Positions 52,701-63,690 of a DNA stretch of 64,000 nt are shown in pieces (the stretch's first letter is position 1; each line of letters starts with the position of its first letter). Below the pieces are notes generated by a model, which ran no database searches, had not been told where the DNA came from, and was given only the letters and a program-made list of their open reading frames with translations. Made by a program: the position numbers and the translations under genes. Source of the DNA: Medicago truncatula (taxonomy: Eukaryota > Streptophyta > Magnoliopsida > Fabales > Fabaceae); NCBI RefSeq assembly GCF_003473485.1, contig NC_053042.1, positions 39,832,762-39,896,761 of the forward strand. The letters run 5' to 3'.

Positions 52701-55700
52701 GCATAAAAAAACCATAATTAATTTGATAGGATTTCAATGTTTTGGATCAGAAGTTATACGTTTGTTTTTGGCACTTGGAGTTTGGAGGGCCGAAAGGATT
52801 GCTCAAGAAAGAGGAAACATTGAAAAGCATCTCACAGTAATTGTAGCATCTATAATTTGAACCATTAGATTAATTAGATCTAATGGTTGAGTTTCGACTT
52901 ACACCTGGTGTCAACGGATCCTGCCTCTTTTTAAATATACATAAGTTGTGTATGTAAAATTGATGTTCAAATATATAGTACAACTGATAAATAAAGTTTG
53001 TTTTGTCCCATAAGTGTAGCTCAGTTGGTAGCTATCAGAGATAATTTGTGCAGTGGTTGGGGTTCAAATTCCGAATTCTCCACTTCTTCACACATAATGT
53101 GTGTGACTCTAGCCACTAAGTCTACTTGACCAAAAAAAAATGTTTGTTTTTTCTTAAATATTTATTTTTTGATTAAATTACTTGTATTTTGTAAGTGATA
53201 CCCTTAATTGTCTATTATTTTAGAACACCAATTTCATTTTACAATAAATAACTAAGAATATTATAAGTTTAAGATTTTTTTTTTTTGTTTGAAGGATGGT
53301 AGAACTAAGAATATTATTAGTAAAAGAATAATTAATGTAACTTAGATTTTTGAAAATGACATAAATTGTACGATTTTTTTAACTAACACTTCAAAAGGAA
53401 TTGGGGGAGTAACAATGTACCACGCTATGCTGCTAAAAGTCTAAAACATATTGAACAATCTTCTATTGAAAATATAAACAACATAAAGAACTAAATATAA
53501 AACAAAATCTAGTAATTTTTTAAACATGAATCGAGGAAAGAGGAGAAAAAGCCAGTGATTCTGCAAATGCAAATACTGCCCTTGAAGAATTGAAATTAAT
53601 ACAATGGGCATCCACAAGTAGAAAGGCTAAAGGAGCCTAATACTGATATTTCACCTCGAGGAAAAAGAAAAAGGAAGGAAAAGCATTGTATTATATAAAC
53701 ATCCTTTTATTATTAAATATTAGGATCCCTAGCTTATGTATATTTTTATTTATAAAATGAATGAATGAACGGCCATGGATGAAGCACTTAAATATTAATC
53801 ATCAAGAGGCATCTTCTCTTTATGCTTTGTAAAGGAGCTAAACTTTAAGGTAAATATATCATAATATTTTTGTCTTTATGTAGGTTTAGGTTTGAGTGGG
53901 TTACGGACGGAAGTGACTCATTGGCGTATGGTTTAATTATTATATCAAGATATATATTATTATTAAGATGAGAAGGTAAGCTACTAATACTCTTCTTTGG
54001 CACTCCCTTCCCTTTTTTGGCACTCCCTTCCCTTTTGACATTATCTTTATCATCTTTATAAAAGAAAGTATAATAGATAGATGATTGAAAAATGAGGGAC
54101 AATATGGTCATTCAAAGATGAAGATTTAGCGTCTGTTTGGTACGGTGTTTGATGGAAATCACGACAAAAAATTACGTTAGCGAAGAAGTTAGTATTTGGA
54201 GCTTCTAAAAATCACGACAAAAACGCATCAGGAAGCATGCAAACGTGCTTTTGTGTATTGCAAACGGGAAATCAAACAAACACCACTTGTATACCATTAA
54301 GGTACCAATGTTATATAACATTGATTAATAAGAGTGTGCCACATATCAATGTTATTTTATAAGTGTTTTATTTTATATATGTTTTTTAAAGTGTGTGCCA
54401 CATGGCACATCTTAATTGGCTAATGTTATATAACATAATGGTACACAGGTGCTATCCGAAATCAAACACACGCTTATATGATTTATAAGAATAAAATATT
54501 AATATTTGTCACAAAAAAAAAAAGAATAAATATTAATAATACCTGTTGGTGTTGATGGTGAAGGTGGAGTTGGGGTTGAGGAGGTGGAGATTGGAGCATG
54601 GGGCGTACAGGTTGAGCATGAGTAGGAGTATGCAATTGTCCAAACGTTGAAAACAAACCCCTCATCTGCATCGAATCCCTATCCTGCAAGAGACAAACCA
54701 TATAACTTCAAATTACATAAATCCATAAATAACAATACTCTCTTTTCTATTCACATTGAGAGATATAATTTTCTTTTTGCTTAAACTCGATATAGTTTAA
54801 ACACTCACACACATTGTACACCATTCAATAATTTGTGCTAGACTTTGCTTATTAAAAAGTTTGTAAAAAACTCAATACTTAATAATATCTATTTTATATA
54901 AAGTAACTCTTGATATATATAGTTTTTTTTTCTAAATTGAAAATGAAAAAAATTATTAAATGACACTTAGATAAGTTGATACAATATACATATTAAAAAA
55001 ATGAGATCAAACAAATTATATTTAAACAAGCATTATACAATAAAATGTAATAGAAAAGTGGAGAGACATGAACACCTAATAACAATAACCAAAACCAAAT
55101 GTTTTGGCATAACTTCTTGTCTTACATAAACTGCATGCATATACTCTGACATCCCACCCAGCACTATTAACTAATCACTTAACCCCCAAGATATGATTCA
55201 AGATTAATTATATTTATTTGTAAAAAAAAAAAAAGTAACTTTTTTTAATAAATATACAATAGCTAAGATATACTATGTGACATTAATAATATGATTAATT
55301 TTTATTTTTATTTAAGAAGAATAATCTACGAAGCAGAGACACTTTTTGGATCCGACATCAACACATATAATTATACTAAATTATATGATTTTCTTAAATT
55401 ATTAGTTGTATCGGTATGCCCGTGTTTATATCTGTGTTTCATAGAGAATAATATGATTAATTAAATAATAAAAGAGAATGAAAACATACAGTGATTCCCG
55501 GGGTAGAAGAAGGTGAAGAAGAAGTGATATTGTTGTTGTTGTTATGATTATTGATATCATGTAGACGAAGATGATGATGGTTGTTGTTGTTGTTATTGGT
55601 AATATTTCCTTCAACATCAACAACGTTATCAACAAACCGTGTTCCATCTTGATGCTGCCTGAGAAACCCATGATGATTTTGCTCCAAATTCAACCCTAAT

Positions 55701-55852
55701 GGCATTATTCCTCCTCCTCCTCCTCTCAAAGAACCACCATGAGGTGTGGACCCTAATTGCAACACTCCTCCATATCCAACTCCGTTCTCAGGCACTGCTA
55801 AGATCTGCTCAAAGAAATCATCACCTAATCCTTCTGAACAATTACCAGCCAT
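49773..55852 (-). CDS. bHLH transcription factor, UNE12/bHLH7 type
   Basis: Seven exons on the minus strand: 55852-55490, 54683-54543, 50917-50795, 50705-50640, 50534-50469, 50331-50254 and 50003-49773. All are phase 0 at GT/AG sites, giving 355 aa. The N-terminal [12 protein letters not shown] motif and low-complexity Asn/His runs (residues 86-108) are followed by a Gln/Pro/His-rich stretch. The DNA-binding part [20 protein letters not shown] has the H204-E208-R212 triad for E-box/G-box recognition. The HLH continues [20 protein letters not shown] and [20 protein letters not shown]. The C-terminal block [20 protein letters not shown] then LCIMPISLA is specific for the UNE12/bHLH7/LRL group (subfamily XI). 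It is expected to act in the nucleus as a dimer. Intron 2 is 3.6 kb and hosts a Mutator-type MITE and a SINE. The orthologue's exact role in this species is unknown. Confidence 0.95.
52168..52927. mobile_element. Mutator-type element in bHLH intron 2
   Basis: Ends gagtgaggatccgttgatac and the complement of gtgtcaacggatcctgcctc, flanked by an exact 9-base repeat tttttaaat (52159-52167 and 52928-52936). 760 bases, non-autonomous. The interior (about 52290-52800) looks unlike the ends and may be captured sequence, but no gene can be named. Confidence 0.85.
53009..53135 (+). mobile_element. tRNA-derived SINE in bHLH intron 2
   Basis: A box (tgtagctcagttggtagc), B box (ggttcaaattccg), then cacataatgtgtgtgactct and a tail ending ctacttgacc with an A-run. 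The tail matches the minus-strand SINE at 6719-6845, so this is a complete copy of the family. Confidence 0.75.
54128..54476. mobile_element. Probable MITE in bHLH intron 2 near exon 2
   Basis: Left end agcgtctgtttggtacgg and right end gaaatcaaacacacgct are complementary, with another gaaatcaaacaaacacc inside at about 54270. The inner stretch 54300-54470 contains two near-complementary atgttatataaca segments. Its right side reaches within about 70 bases of exon 2. Confidence 0.5.
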
Positions 55853-55854
55853 GT

Positions 55855-56061
55855 CTAAGATTCTTTTCTTTTTTCAGCTAGGTTATTAGTTTTGTGTAGT
55901 GGTAGTGTAACCTTTTTCAATACTGCAGCATTTGTTCTATTGTCAAGTGTGAAAATGGAAAACACAAAAAGCAGGAAACAAGGAGAGATGTTTTCCTTAC
56001 GTGGTGTGTGTGAAACCCTAGGACCTGAAAATGGAATAGAATTTAAGGGTATGCTTCCCAA
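55855..56061 (-). other. Upstream ORF ending 2 bases before the bHLH start
   Basis: A 68-codon ATG-started ORF (MGSIPLNSIPFSGPRVSHTP onward) whose TAG stop at 55857-55855 is separated by two bases from the bHLH ATG at 55852. If transcription starts upstream of 56061 it would be a long upstream ORF in the leader. No conserved-peptide family is recognised, and the transcription start is not known. Confidence 0.35.
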
Positions 56062-59051
56062 GAATGTCTTGTTTTGTTTTGTAGCTTAATTAGAAGATTG
56101 ATTATGGAAGAAATCAATAAACTAAAACAAGTGAGTGAGAAAGAAGAAGGAGAGAAGAGAAAGAGAAGAGAGTGGTGGTGTAAGCTTTTTCAGCTTTTTG
56201 TTCTTATGGAGTTCTGAGAAAATGGTGAGTGCGCTATGGTTTTAAAAAGACTAAAAACGACGTGAGAGAAAGATGAGAAGACCCGCAAAACTAAAGAAAT
56301 ACAAGTACTATAAAGCAAGATATTATAGAGAAGAACAAAACGGCAAAACTATTTTGGGTTGAGAAAACGTTTCGGTTTTTGATACGTGCACGAACACGCT
56401 CTCTTTAATTTCTTTTCTTAAATGAGTACTAGTAGTAAAGAAATATTGTAATGATAATTACAAAATTTAGCATTATTGCAAATTAAGATATTATCATTGT
56501 TGTTGTAATTAGAGTGCCCTTCGTACTCGTGAATTTAGTTCAATTCGTAAATTTAGGGTTTAACTTCCGACCATCAACAATAAAAATAGGAATGCACTTC
56601 CGTTTCTTTTTACTATTGTTATGTTATAAAGTCTCACGATAATTTTTGTCAAAAAAAAGTCTCACAGTAATCTTTTCTTTTACCGACACATTTGTACTAT
56701 TGAGGTGTAACTGACTATCTATTTTGTGATTTTTGTCTATCCACAACACTCTAATTTGAAATCTATTGTTGAGAGTTAGGTGATGAAGGAATTAAGAATT
56801 AGATATACATTTAGAAATTGTGTTATTTCTCATTTTATAAGTTGGTTTTGTTGGTTTGAGTTTGACATATATAATTCAAATTCTACTATCTAATGTCAAA
56901 GTTTATCTAAGATCATCAGGACGCCTATTATTAACATGGGCATACTCCAGATGATCGATCATGACACGATCCACATTTATTTGATCATACTCCATATTAT
57001 GATCAATCATGAGCATGACATAATGTGTTAAAAGTTTCAAATTTGATAAGATAAAATTTGAATATGTGCGTATATAAGAGGAGATAAATGTCACCTTACA
57101 TGTCATTTTATAAGATTGAATTAAGATCAATCCAAATTTAAATATCTATCATTGATCACATAAGAGCATCTATAATAAAGATCTCCATCTTGTTTTAGGG
57201 AATAAAGTTCTCCATCTTAGATGGTGATTAAATGGATCTTTTATCGACACTTTATTTTGTAAAGTTATGTTAGACTCACTTCATATTTAACATTGACCAC
57301 TTAAAAGCATCCACAATAATGTTATTTAGACCATCTCCAATAGAAGAGGCTTAGCTCATTAAGCCTTAGTATCCAATAGGTACTCCCACTAGGGAGAAAA
57401 TATAAATGGTGTTTACAGAGCAAGAGAGCTCAACTAAAGTAATCTCTCTTCTAGGAACCTACAATTTGTTAATGTTAAAATATCAAAATGCAATGATATA
57501 AAATTTTCTTTTACTGACAATATGATATAGAGTTAGTGATAATTGATAAAGTTACTAATAAGACTCATTTAAAAAAAATTTAAGACGTGCTTGGTTGGTA
57601 CGATTAAGTGTTATTATTGAAAATTATAAATGAGTGATTTATACAAATAGACCCATTAAATATTCAAAGTGGATGTCATTTAAATGAATCTTGTATGTAC
57701 AAGTCACTTATTTCAATATATGTTTATAGGATGACTATATGGTTATTTTCTCTAGTTTTTTATTTTTTTATTTTCTCTAGTTATCAATGACACGTATCAA
57801 TGATTTATAAGTATTTAGATTATTTTTTAAACAAAGCTAGCTTTTCTATGTCACAAAGTTTTCCTTTTTACCAAAGATGGGACAAAAGTTTAAGTATAAC
57901 TTTATTTACTTTTTTATTTTGAGATAAAAGTTAAGTACTTAGATCTTATATGGTTAGTAATCTTTAATCGATTCAAAAATATACTATATAAAAATTATTT
58001 ATGAAATGAAAGTGGTATACAGCACATCATACTTTATAAGAAACTAGGTCCAGTGTATCATTGTTAAAACATATTAATAAACCATTCATACATAAGTCAA
58101 TGATGAATCATTAAGTTGTAGGTAATTGCTTTCTACATGCTTTAATATTATAGTTTGTCGTGCCAGCATATGTATTGTTTGTTCTTTTCTTTTGATATTT
58201 CCTAAGAGACGTGGTCTAGAAATCATATATATACTTCCTGAAAAAATTAGTGAGGATAATATATTATTTTTTTGGTAAATTAAAATATTATTTTATAAAT
58301 ATATTCTAATGAAATATTTTCTGTTGTTTATTAGTGACTATTCTTTGTCGAAAAATTTATTCTATAAACAAGATAAATTATGTCCTTACAAACAAATTTT
58401 CTTTACTTTATATATAAGAGTTAGGGTTAAATCATGTAACACTTACCTTAGGTGATTGGGTTCCCTATCATAACACAATAAGTTTGTACTGTTCTTATGT
58501 ACTATACATTTTTTTCTATATTGTTTCCCATAAACTAAAGTAGTTGATTTTTTCTAGTTGCATCCCAAAAGATGTAACTAAAAATTCACGGGGCGTAACT
58601 AGGAGAAAAAGAAAATCAAAGTAGTTTGATTAATAAATAAATTCAAATATATTTTTATCCCAATTATTAACTCCTCATTAATATTTGACAAAAGTAGTGA
58701 TAATAGGGAGAATACTATGTAAGTGGAGAATTACCAATCTAAAAAGATAAGCTAATTTTGTTGCTCATCATCACTAACAAGGATGACATAATTTTATGCT
58801 AATTGTTGTGTATTTGATTGCATTTTATATTGTATTTTTCACATTTTGATGAATGAAATGATATAACTTTGTTATTGTTCCTTAAAAAAAAAAAAAAAAG
58901 TTATATCAATTTTAAATCACTTAAATCAGTTGTATTTTCAGCAATGGAAATGACTAATTTAAACGAGGCACACACTCTTTTGGGAAATGGTGTAGTACGC
59001 CTTATGCATTATCTAACTATATAATGTTTTAACAAAATGCTTAACAATAAA
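56062..59051. other. bHLH promoter and intergenic DNA
   Basis: A strong pyrimidine tract on the minus strand (56125-56180, gaga-type on the plus strand) marks the likely promoter/leader area of the bHLH gene. Further right, 57300-57460 has an agaccatctccaatagaaga start typical for plant MITEs, without a visible partner end. No gene is recognised. Confidence 0.4.
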
Positions 59052-59124
59052 GCGCCCATGGCCTAATGGATAAGGCGCTTGACTTCTAATCAAGCGATTG
59101 TGGGTTCGAGTCCCACTGGGCGTG
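59052..59124 (+). tRNA. tRNA-Arg (anticodon TCT)
   Basis: A complete cloverleaf of 73 bases without intron. The acceptor stem GCGCCCA pairs with TGGGCGT (the first pair is G-U) and the discriminator is G. The D arm is in ggcctaatggataaggc. The anticodon stem cttga/tcaag encloses the loop cttctaa with anticodon TCT. The T arm is gtggg-ttcgagt-cccac. A box and B box are consensus. It closely matches known plant cytosolic tRNA-Arg(TCT). A run of six T follows directly, so it is very probably a functional nuclear gene, not a SINE. Confidence 0.95.
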
Positions 59125-59125
59125 C

Positions 59126-59131
59126 TTTTTT
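59126..59131 (+). terminator. Pol III terminator of tRNA-Arg
   Basis: TTTTTT begins one base after the tRNA 3' end. Confidence 0.85.
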
Positions 59132-59149
59132 ATTTGGTTTTTTTTTCTA

Positions 59150-59330
59150 AATTACCAAGTTTTTTTCTAAATTACCTTTGAAGAATGGTGAGTAATTTAC
59201 CCACCAATCAATGAAAATGAGCAATTTACTGGTGGGGTCAAGATAGTTCATGGATACCACTTAAAAATGTGCTTATGTGGCTAATGTGTATTGGTTCGGA
59301 TAAATTACCCACCATTCTTCTTTCATAGGT
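59150..59330 (+). mobile_element. Small MITE downstream of tRNA-Arg
   Basis: Ends taaattacctttgaagaatg and accattcttctttcataggt are complementary, as are the inner ggtgagtaatttaccc / ataaattacccacc stretches. Reference copy for 46610-46770 and 47655-47805. Confidence 0.7.
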
Positions 59331-59809
59331 ACCCTAGTTGTCACCTTTTTATTTTGCTAATAAAAAACATTATCAAGAAAAAAAAAGTCTTATTTTGAAA
59401 CATTTTCTTATGTTGTATGATTACGTTGACCAGTTTAAAAGGATGCAAATTACAATCTTAATTTTTAATCATTACCGTTGGTCTAATCCACTAAATCATC
59501 TTCCACTATTTTAAGTGATGAAGATAACTAAGGTCGTTAAATTAAAACTCAAAATAATCAACTACTATTCTTTTAGAGGAAAAAATCAACAACTTGCTTC
59601 AAAGAAAAAAGCTTCGAATTGCTTTAGGTAAACTTCCTCAATTATTCTTTAACTACCCATGTTCCTTGTAACAAAAAAAGGTACCTAAACTACCACAAAG
59701 AAGAAAAATAAAAGACTTTCTATATCTTAATATATAGAATAGCTCTTGTTTTAAATGCATAACACCATGGTACAATTTTATTAAGAATATATCTACTTAG
59801 AATTTAATC
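59331..59809. other. 3' flank of the Tha4 gene
   Basis: AT-rich sequence with no other gene. The part next to the stop codon is likely the 3' untranslated region. Confidence 0.4.
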
Positions 59810-60441
59810 TCATACACTATCCTTTGTACTAGAAACCTTGTTATCTTGATCCTCTTGGTCATTCGTAACAGAAATTTCTTCAGTAGAATTAGGCTCCTTT
59901 TTTAACTCGGTCTCAAACTCCTTTGCTGCCTACAAAGGTTTCAAAACAAACAATAAAGATTTGCTTCAACTGAATTATTAAAAACTCATTCAAATAGGCA
60001 TATTCAAGCACAAGGTGTGTAACTAGGTTGCAGATAGATATACAAGTTACAAAATTTAATGCGATTATTTTAAAAAATATGATCAGCTAAATAGATAAGA
60101 AATTGTAAATGTAACTTATCCTAAGAATGAGAAAATGGAACCTGTTGGAAGCTTTTGACGGTTTTGCCGATGCTGCGACCAACTTCAGGCAATTTCTTGG
60201 GACCGAAAACAAGAGCAGCAACTCCGGCAATAACAACAAGCTCGGGCACGCCTAATCCAAAGAAGGCGTTGCAAGTAAAACGCTTTGTGCTTCTGGTTCT
60301 GGTTCTGGCTTTCTTCAAGAGAAGTGATGTAGTGTTAGAATTGGAAGCTGAGAAGGATAAGTTGGAATAGGATGAAGAGATTGGAAGCCTAGTCCTAGGG
60401 AGAATCGAAGAAGAAGAAGAAAGGGAAAGTGTTGTCTCCAT
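59810..60441 (-). CDS. THA4: Chloroplast Sec-independent translocase subunit TatA/Tha4
   Basis: Thylakoid twin-arginine (delta-pH) protein export component, nucleus-encoded. Two exons, 60441-60142 (100 codons) and 59929-59810 (39 codons plus stop), phase 0, 139 aa. Residues 1 to about 58 are a Ser/Thr/Arg-rich chloroplast transit peptide (METTLSLSSSSS, KKARTRTRSTKRF). The mature part starts near AFFGLGVPELVVIAGVAALV: a single membrane helix with the essential acidic residue Glu67 and the FGPKKLPEVG hinge. The amphipathic helix SIGKTVKSFQQAAKEFETEL and an acidic, Ser/Thr-rich tail ending KVSSTKDSV complete the Tha4 form, as opposed to the longer Hcf106 (TatB). No breaks. Intron 212 bases. Confidence 0.95.
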
Positions 60442-61268
60442 TTTTGGTTTGATTCTATTTGCTTGTTTCTGCTAAATGAGTGGATAACAATTATCAATGC
60501 CGATGGGAAACACGATTAGTTTGCGGATTGGGTGGGACTGTGTCTAGAGTTTTCAATGGCTCACCCAATATTTTTATGATTACGTACAACATATTTTTGA
60601 CAACTAGGATATTTTTCAATTTTATTTGTTGAGTCCAATTTATTTTCCTAAACATAAACATGGAATGCATGTCCTAAAACGCCCCATTCTTTTGAATTGA
60701 TGAATGATAGAGTTTAGGTTTAAAAAAATGTGTTTAATTAGTATATAACCTAACCCACCTAGGTTGTCACAATGACGTTATCGTATGATCTTGAGTGTCA
60801 ATTTTGATAGTCTAGTACGATCCTCTTTATTTATAATTTTTTTACATTTGTTGTAATTTGGAGAGAGATAAACAAAAAAAAAAATAATGATGGTGGGATC
60901 CACAATTTTTTTTTTGTCTATCTCTCTCCAAATTGCAACAAATGAAAAAAGTTATAAATGGAGAGGATCTTTACTCGTCTAGTACATGTGGAGTTTTATT
61001 TTGACTTTAAATTAAACCATCGCAAATAGACGGTGTATTGAACCCCCTCGATTTAATCGATCATTGGACCAAATACCAAGTTTTCAAAAAAATTGTGTAT
61101 AATGTGCAAATAATTGTGTATATATTTTAGAAATTAATATAATAAAGTGGTATAAAAGTAAGATAATACTTGACTATATGCATAAAAATTAACACATACA
61201 TTATTTCCCAAAATCGTTCCTTAAAAAAAAACATTTTCCAAAACTAAATTGGTTTAGGTTTTATTTAA
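60442..61268. other. Tha4 promoter side and intergenic DNA
   Basis: No gene. It contains the small inverted-repeat element at 60825-60975. Confidence 0.4.
60825..60975. mobile_element. Short perfectly folding MITE
   Basis: Outer ends tctagtacgatcctctttat and, inverted, ggagaggatctttactcgtc then tagtac. Inner arms ttgtaatttggagagagata and its complement also pair, with a spacer of only about 30 bases. The RNA would form a nearly uninterrupted hairpin. Related end at about 33913-33942. Confidence 0.65.
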
Positions 61269-61973
61269 GGCTTAAATATGATAATATTAATCCCTGTAAT
61301 TTTGGTTAGTTTTGAATTTCCTGTAAAAAAAAATTTGTTTGAAAAAGGTCCCTGACCCCACTAAAACGTTGAAGTGGCATGGTTATTGCCACGTGGCATG
61401 CCACATAATATTAAATTTTTAAAAATAATTTTAAAATTCTAAAAATTGTTTTTAAAATTTAAAAATATAAAAAAAAAAATTAAAATCTGAAAAAAGTTTA
61501 AAATTTTTTTTATCATATAATTTTCAAAAAAAAAATTATTTAAAATTATAAAATCTGAAATTTCTGAAAAAAAATGAAATGATTTTTTTTTTAAAATATG
61601 AAGAAAAAAATATAATTTTCAAATTAATAAAAATTAATGGTCGAAAATTTAATTTTAACGGTTTTTTTTTATTTTTTTTAATGATTTTTGAATTTATTTT
61701 CATATTTTTTTAATTTAAAAAAATAATTTTTAAAACTTTAAAAATAATTTTAATTTTTTAATTACGTGGACTGCCACGTCAACGCCATGTGGCAGAAGTT
61801 GCACAGTCAGCAACTGCCACGTGGCAAAACCCATGCCATATCATCAAAAATGTGGGGCCAGGGACCTTTTTCAAACAAAAAAGAATTTATAGAGATGTAA
61901 TTCAAAGTTTTTTTTTTACAGGACGAAATTCAAAACTGATCCAAATCACATGGACTAATATCATATTTAAGCC
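61269..61973. mobile_element. Mutator-type MITE with exact 9-base duplication
   Basis: Ends ggcttaaatatgataatatt and complement, then caggga/tccctg blocks, with arms about 170 bases long. It is flanked by exact tttatttaa (61260-61268 and 61974-61982). The arms hold several gccacgtggc palindromes. Non-coding. Confidence 0.85.
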
Positions 61974-62410
61974 TTTATTTAATATAAAACGTATTAAGGG
62001 TAATGAATAAAATGTCTTGTTATTTAGAAAGAATGAAAAAAAACTGCATATTTTACTTCACCTTCAAATCAAACAAGACTCGTTTCCTAGAATTTTTTCA
62101 AACTAGTAAAACAAAATCAACTATTTTCCAGTAGTATCTTTACGTTATTTTCCATCCCTTTCAATAAAATTCTTCCCCTCCCCTCGCATGAACCAAACAT
62201 TTTGAGGGAATAAGTTCATAGATTTTTAACGTATAAGAGGGTAAAGTGCATTCCCCAAACGAAGATATGGGGTGCACTGATTGAATACAGCACCATGTGC
62301 CTCATTAAATTGATTTGCAATGTAGTTCACAAGAATAAGATTTTTACTTGTAATAATAACTACCAGACAAGAATAACTTCTTGACTAAAGCGACCACAAG
62401 ATATGGCAAT
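61974..62410. other. 3' flank of the bZIP gene
   Basis: The stretch next to the stop codon (about 62150-62410) is likely 3' untranslated. No other gene. Confidence 0.4.
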
Positions 62411-63690
62411 TTACTGCTCTCCATTAGAAGGAGGTCCACAAGAATCGACACCACCACCACGAATCCGCTTCTGAAGATGTTCCAAGCTAGCCACCCGGTG
62501 CAACGGAGGAGCTGTTTGACCCATCTTGTTCCCACCTACAACTGCTGCATTGTTTGGCTGCACATTTTCAATTGAAGAAATTTCTCCCAACCCATTGCTG
62601 ACTCTCATATCATGACACGGCATAGGATTAATAGATGTTGGTTGATAGAAATGATGATGTGGATCGTCTTGCACAGGAACAGCTGCATCAGCTAAATTGT
62701 CTGAGGGGCTTCCATCAAATGCTGGCATTGACGACATATCAGGCATGACATGAAACAATGGGTTCAATCCAGTAACTCTTTTCACAGTCTCTTCAGCCAT
62801 CTTTACCTAAAAGAAAGAATAACATGGATCCAAACCAGAAACATGTCAGATATTTGTTATCAAAGATCAATGCTACTTTCATTTTAAGCTCTATTTGGCA
62901 AGGTCAAATCGTTAGCTTATAGCATACAAGTTCGTATCATCAAAATTGAGCGGTTTGGCAATGATATTCTCTCACAAGCTGATAGCAGTTTTTGAAATGC
63001 TACTTGAAAGTGTATTTTTCTTGACGCAACATCAAATAGTGTTTGAACTTACATCTTAATTGAAAAAAATAATTGAAGACATTTTTTTTGCCATTTCATA
63101 TTAATTAGTTAGTTCAGCCGATAATTTTACTAAACACTTCAAGCTCAATATGCTAGCTTATCCTGTATCAACTAGCTTATCTGCTATAAGCTATCAAGTA
63201 GCTTATTCATCATCCGCTACATTTTACCTAACAGAGCCTTAATATAGTTTCTCTTCTCAGCGAGTCTTAGTCTAGTTTCTCTTTTCTGTAAGCCAAACCT
63301 AAGGAACTTGTTTAGAAAGAGCAAAAATATTTGCCACAGTTTTTAACCAAGCAATGTAAATACATGAAGCAGGGCTTTACCTTTGCTCTTAACGTTTCAA
63401 CATCAGCTTTCAGTACTCTGTTGTCAACAGCAGAATCAGTGTACTTTTGGTTCACATCAGTAAGACGCTTTACCAAGGTAGAATTTTCACCTCTTAATTG
63501 TGAAACCTAAAGTATAATATAAGACAAAAAAAACATGAAAATCTAAATAGTAGAAAAACTGACCAACAGAAACATTGAAGAGAATAATCCAGATATAAAA
63601 TAAAATAAACAAACCTGTGTTTCCAACTCAGTTAAATGAGCCTGCTTTCTTCTTCTTGAGCGTCTGGCTGACTCTCTATTGGAAAGCATC
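62411..63690 (-). CDS. Group C bZIP transcription factor (CPRF2/BZO2H-like), 3' part
   Basis: The gene continues beyond the right edge; only the last three exons are in the window: 63690-63615, 63506-63381 and 62806-62411, 198 complete codons. The first visible codons, [20 protein letters not shown], form the basic region with the invariant N-x7-R. The leucine zipper follows ([33 protein letters not shown]) and is extended, as in group C (Opaque2-like). The tail has [27 protein letters not shown] and the conserved end [17 protein letters not shown]. The RVAS site fits the L-x-R-x-x-S-L pattern, and related group C factors (AtbZIP63) are phosphorylated by SnRK1 near this end. Nuclear, dimerising, likely linked to sugar/energy signalling by family. 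The intron between 63380 and 62807 contains a MITE. Confidence 0.93.
62884..63242. mobile_element. MITE in bZIP intron
   Basis: Ends ttaagctctatttggcaagg and acctaacagagccttaa are complementary, and the subterminal agcttat motifs are abundant. 'GGCTCTGTTTGG' is a common end of plant MITEs. No coding capacity. It is spliced out with the intron. Confidence 0.65.

Noticed and set aside
62381-62575. Plus-strand ORF over the bZIP last exon
   Set aside because: Antisense shadow of the conserved bZIP C-terminus.
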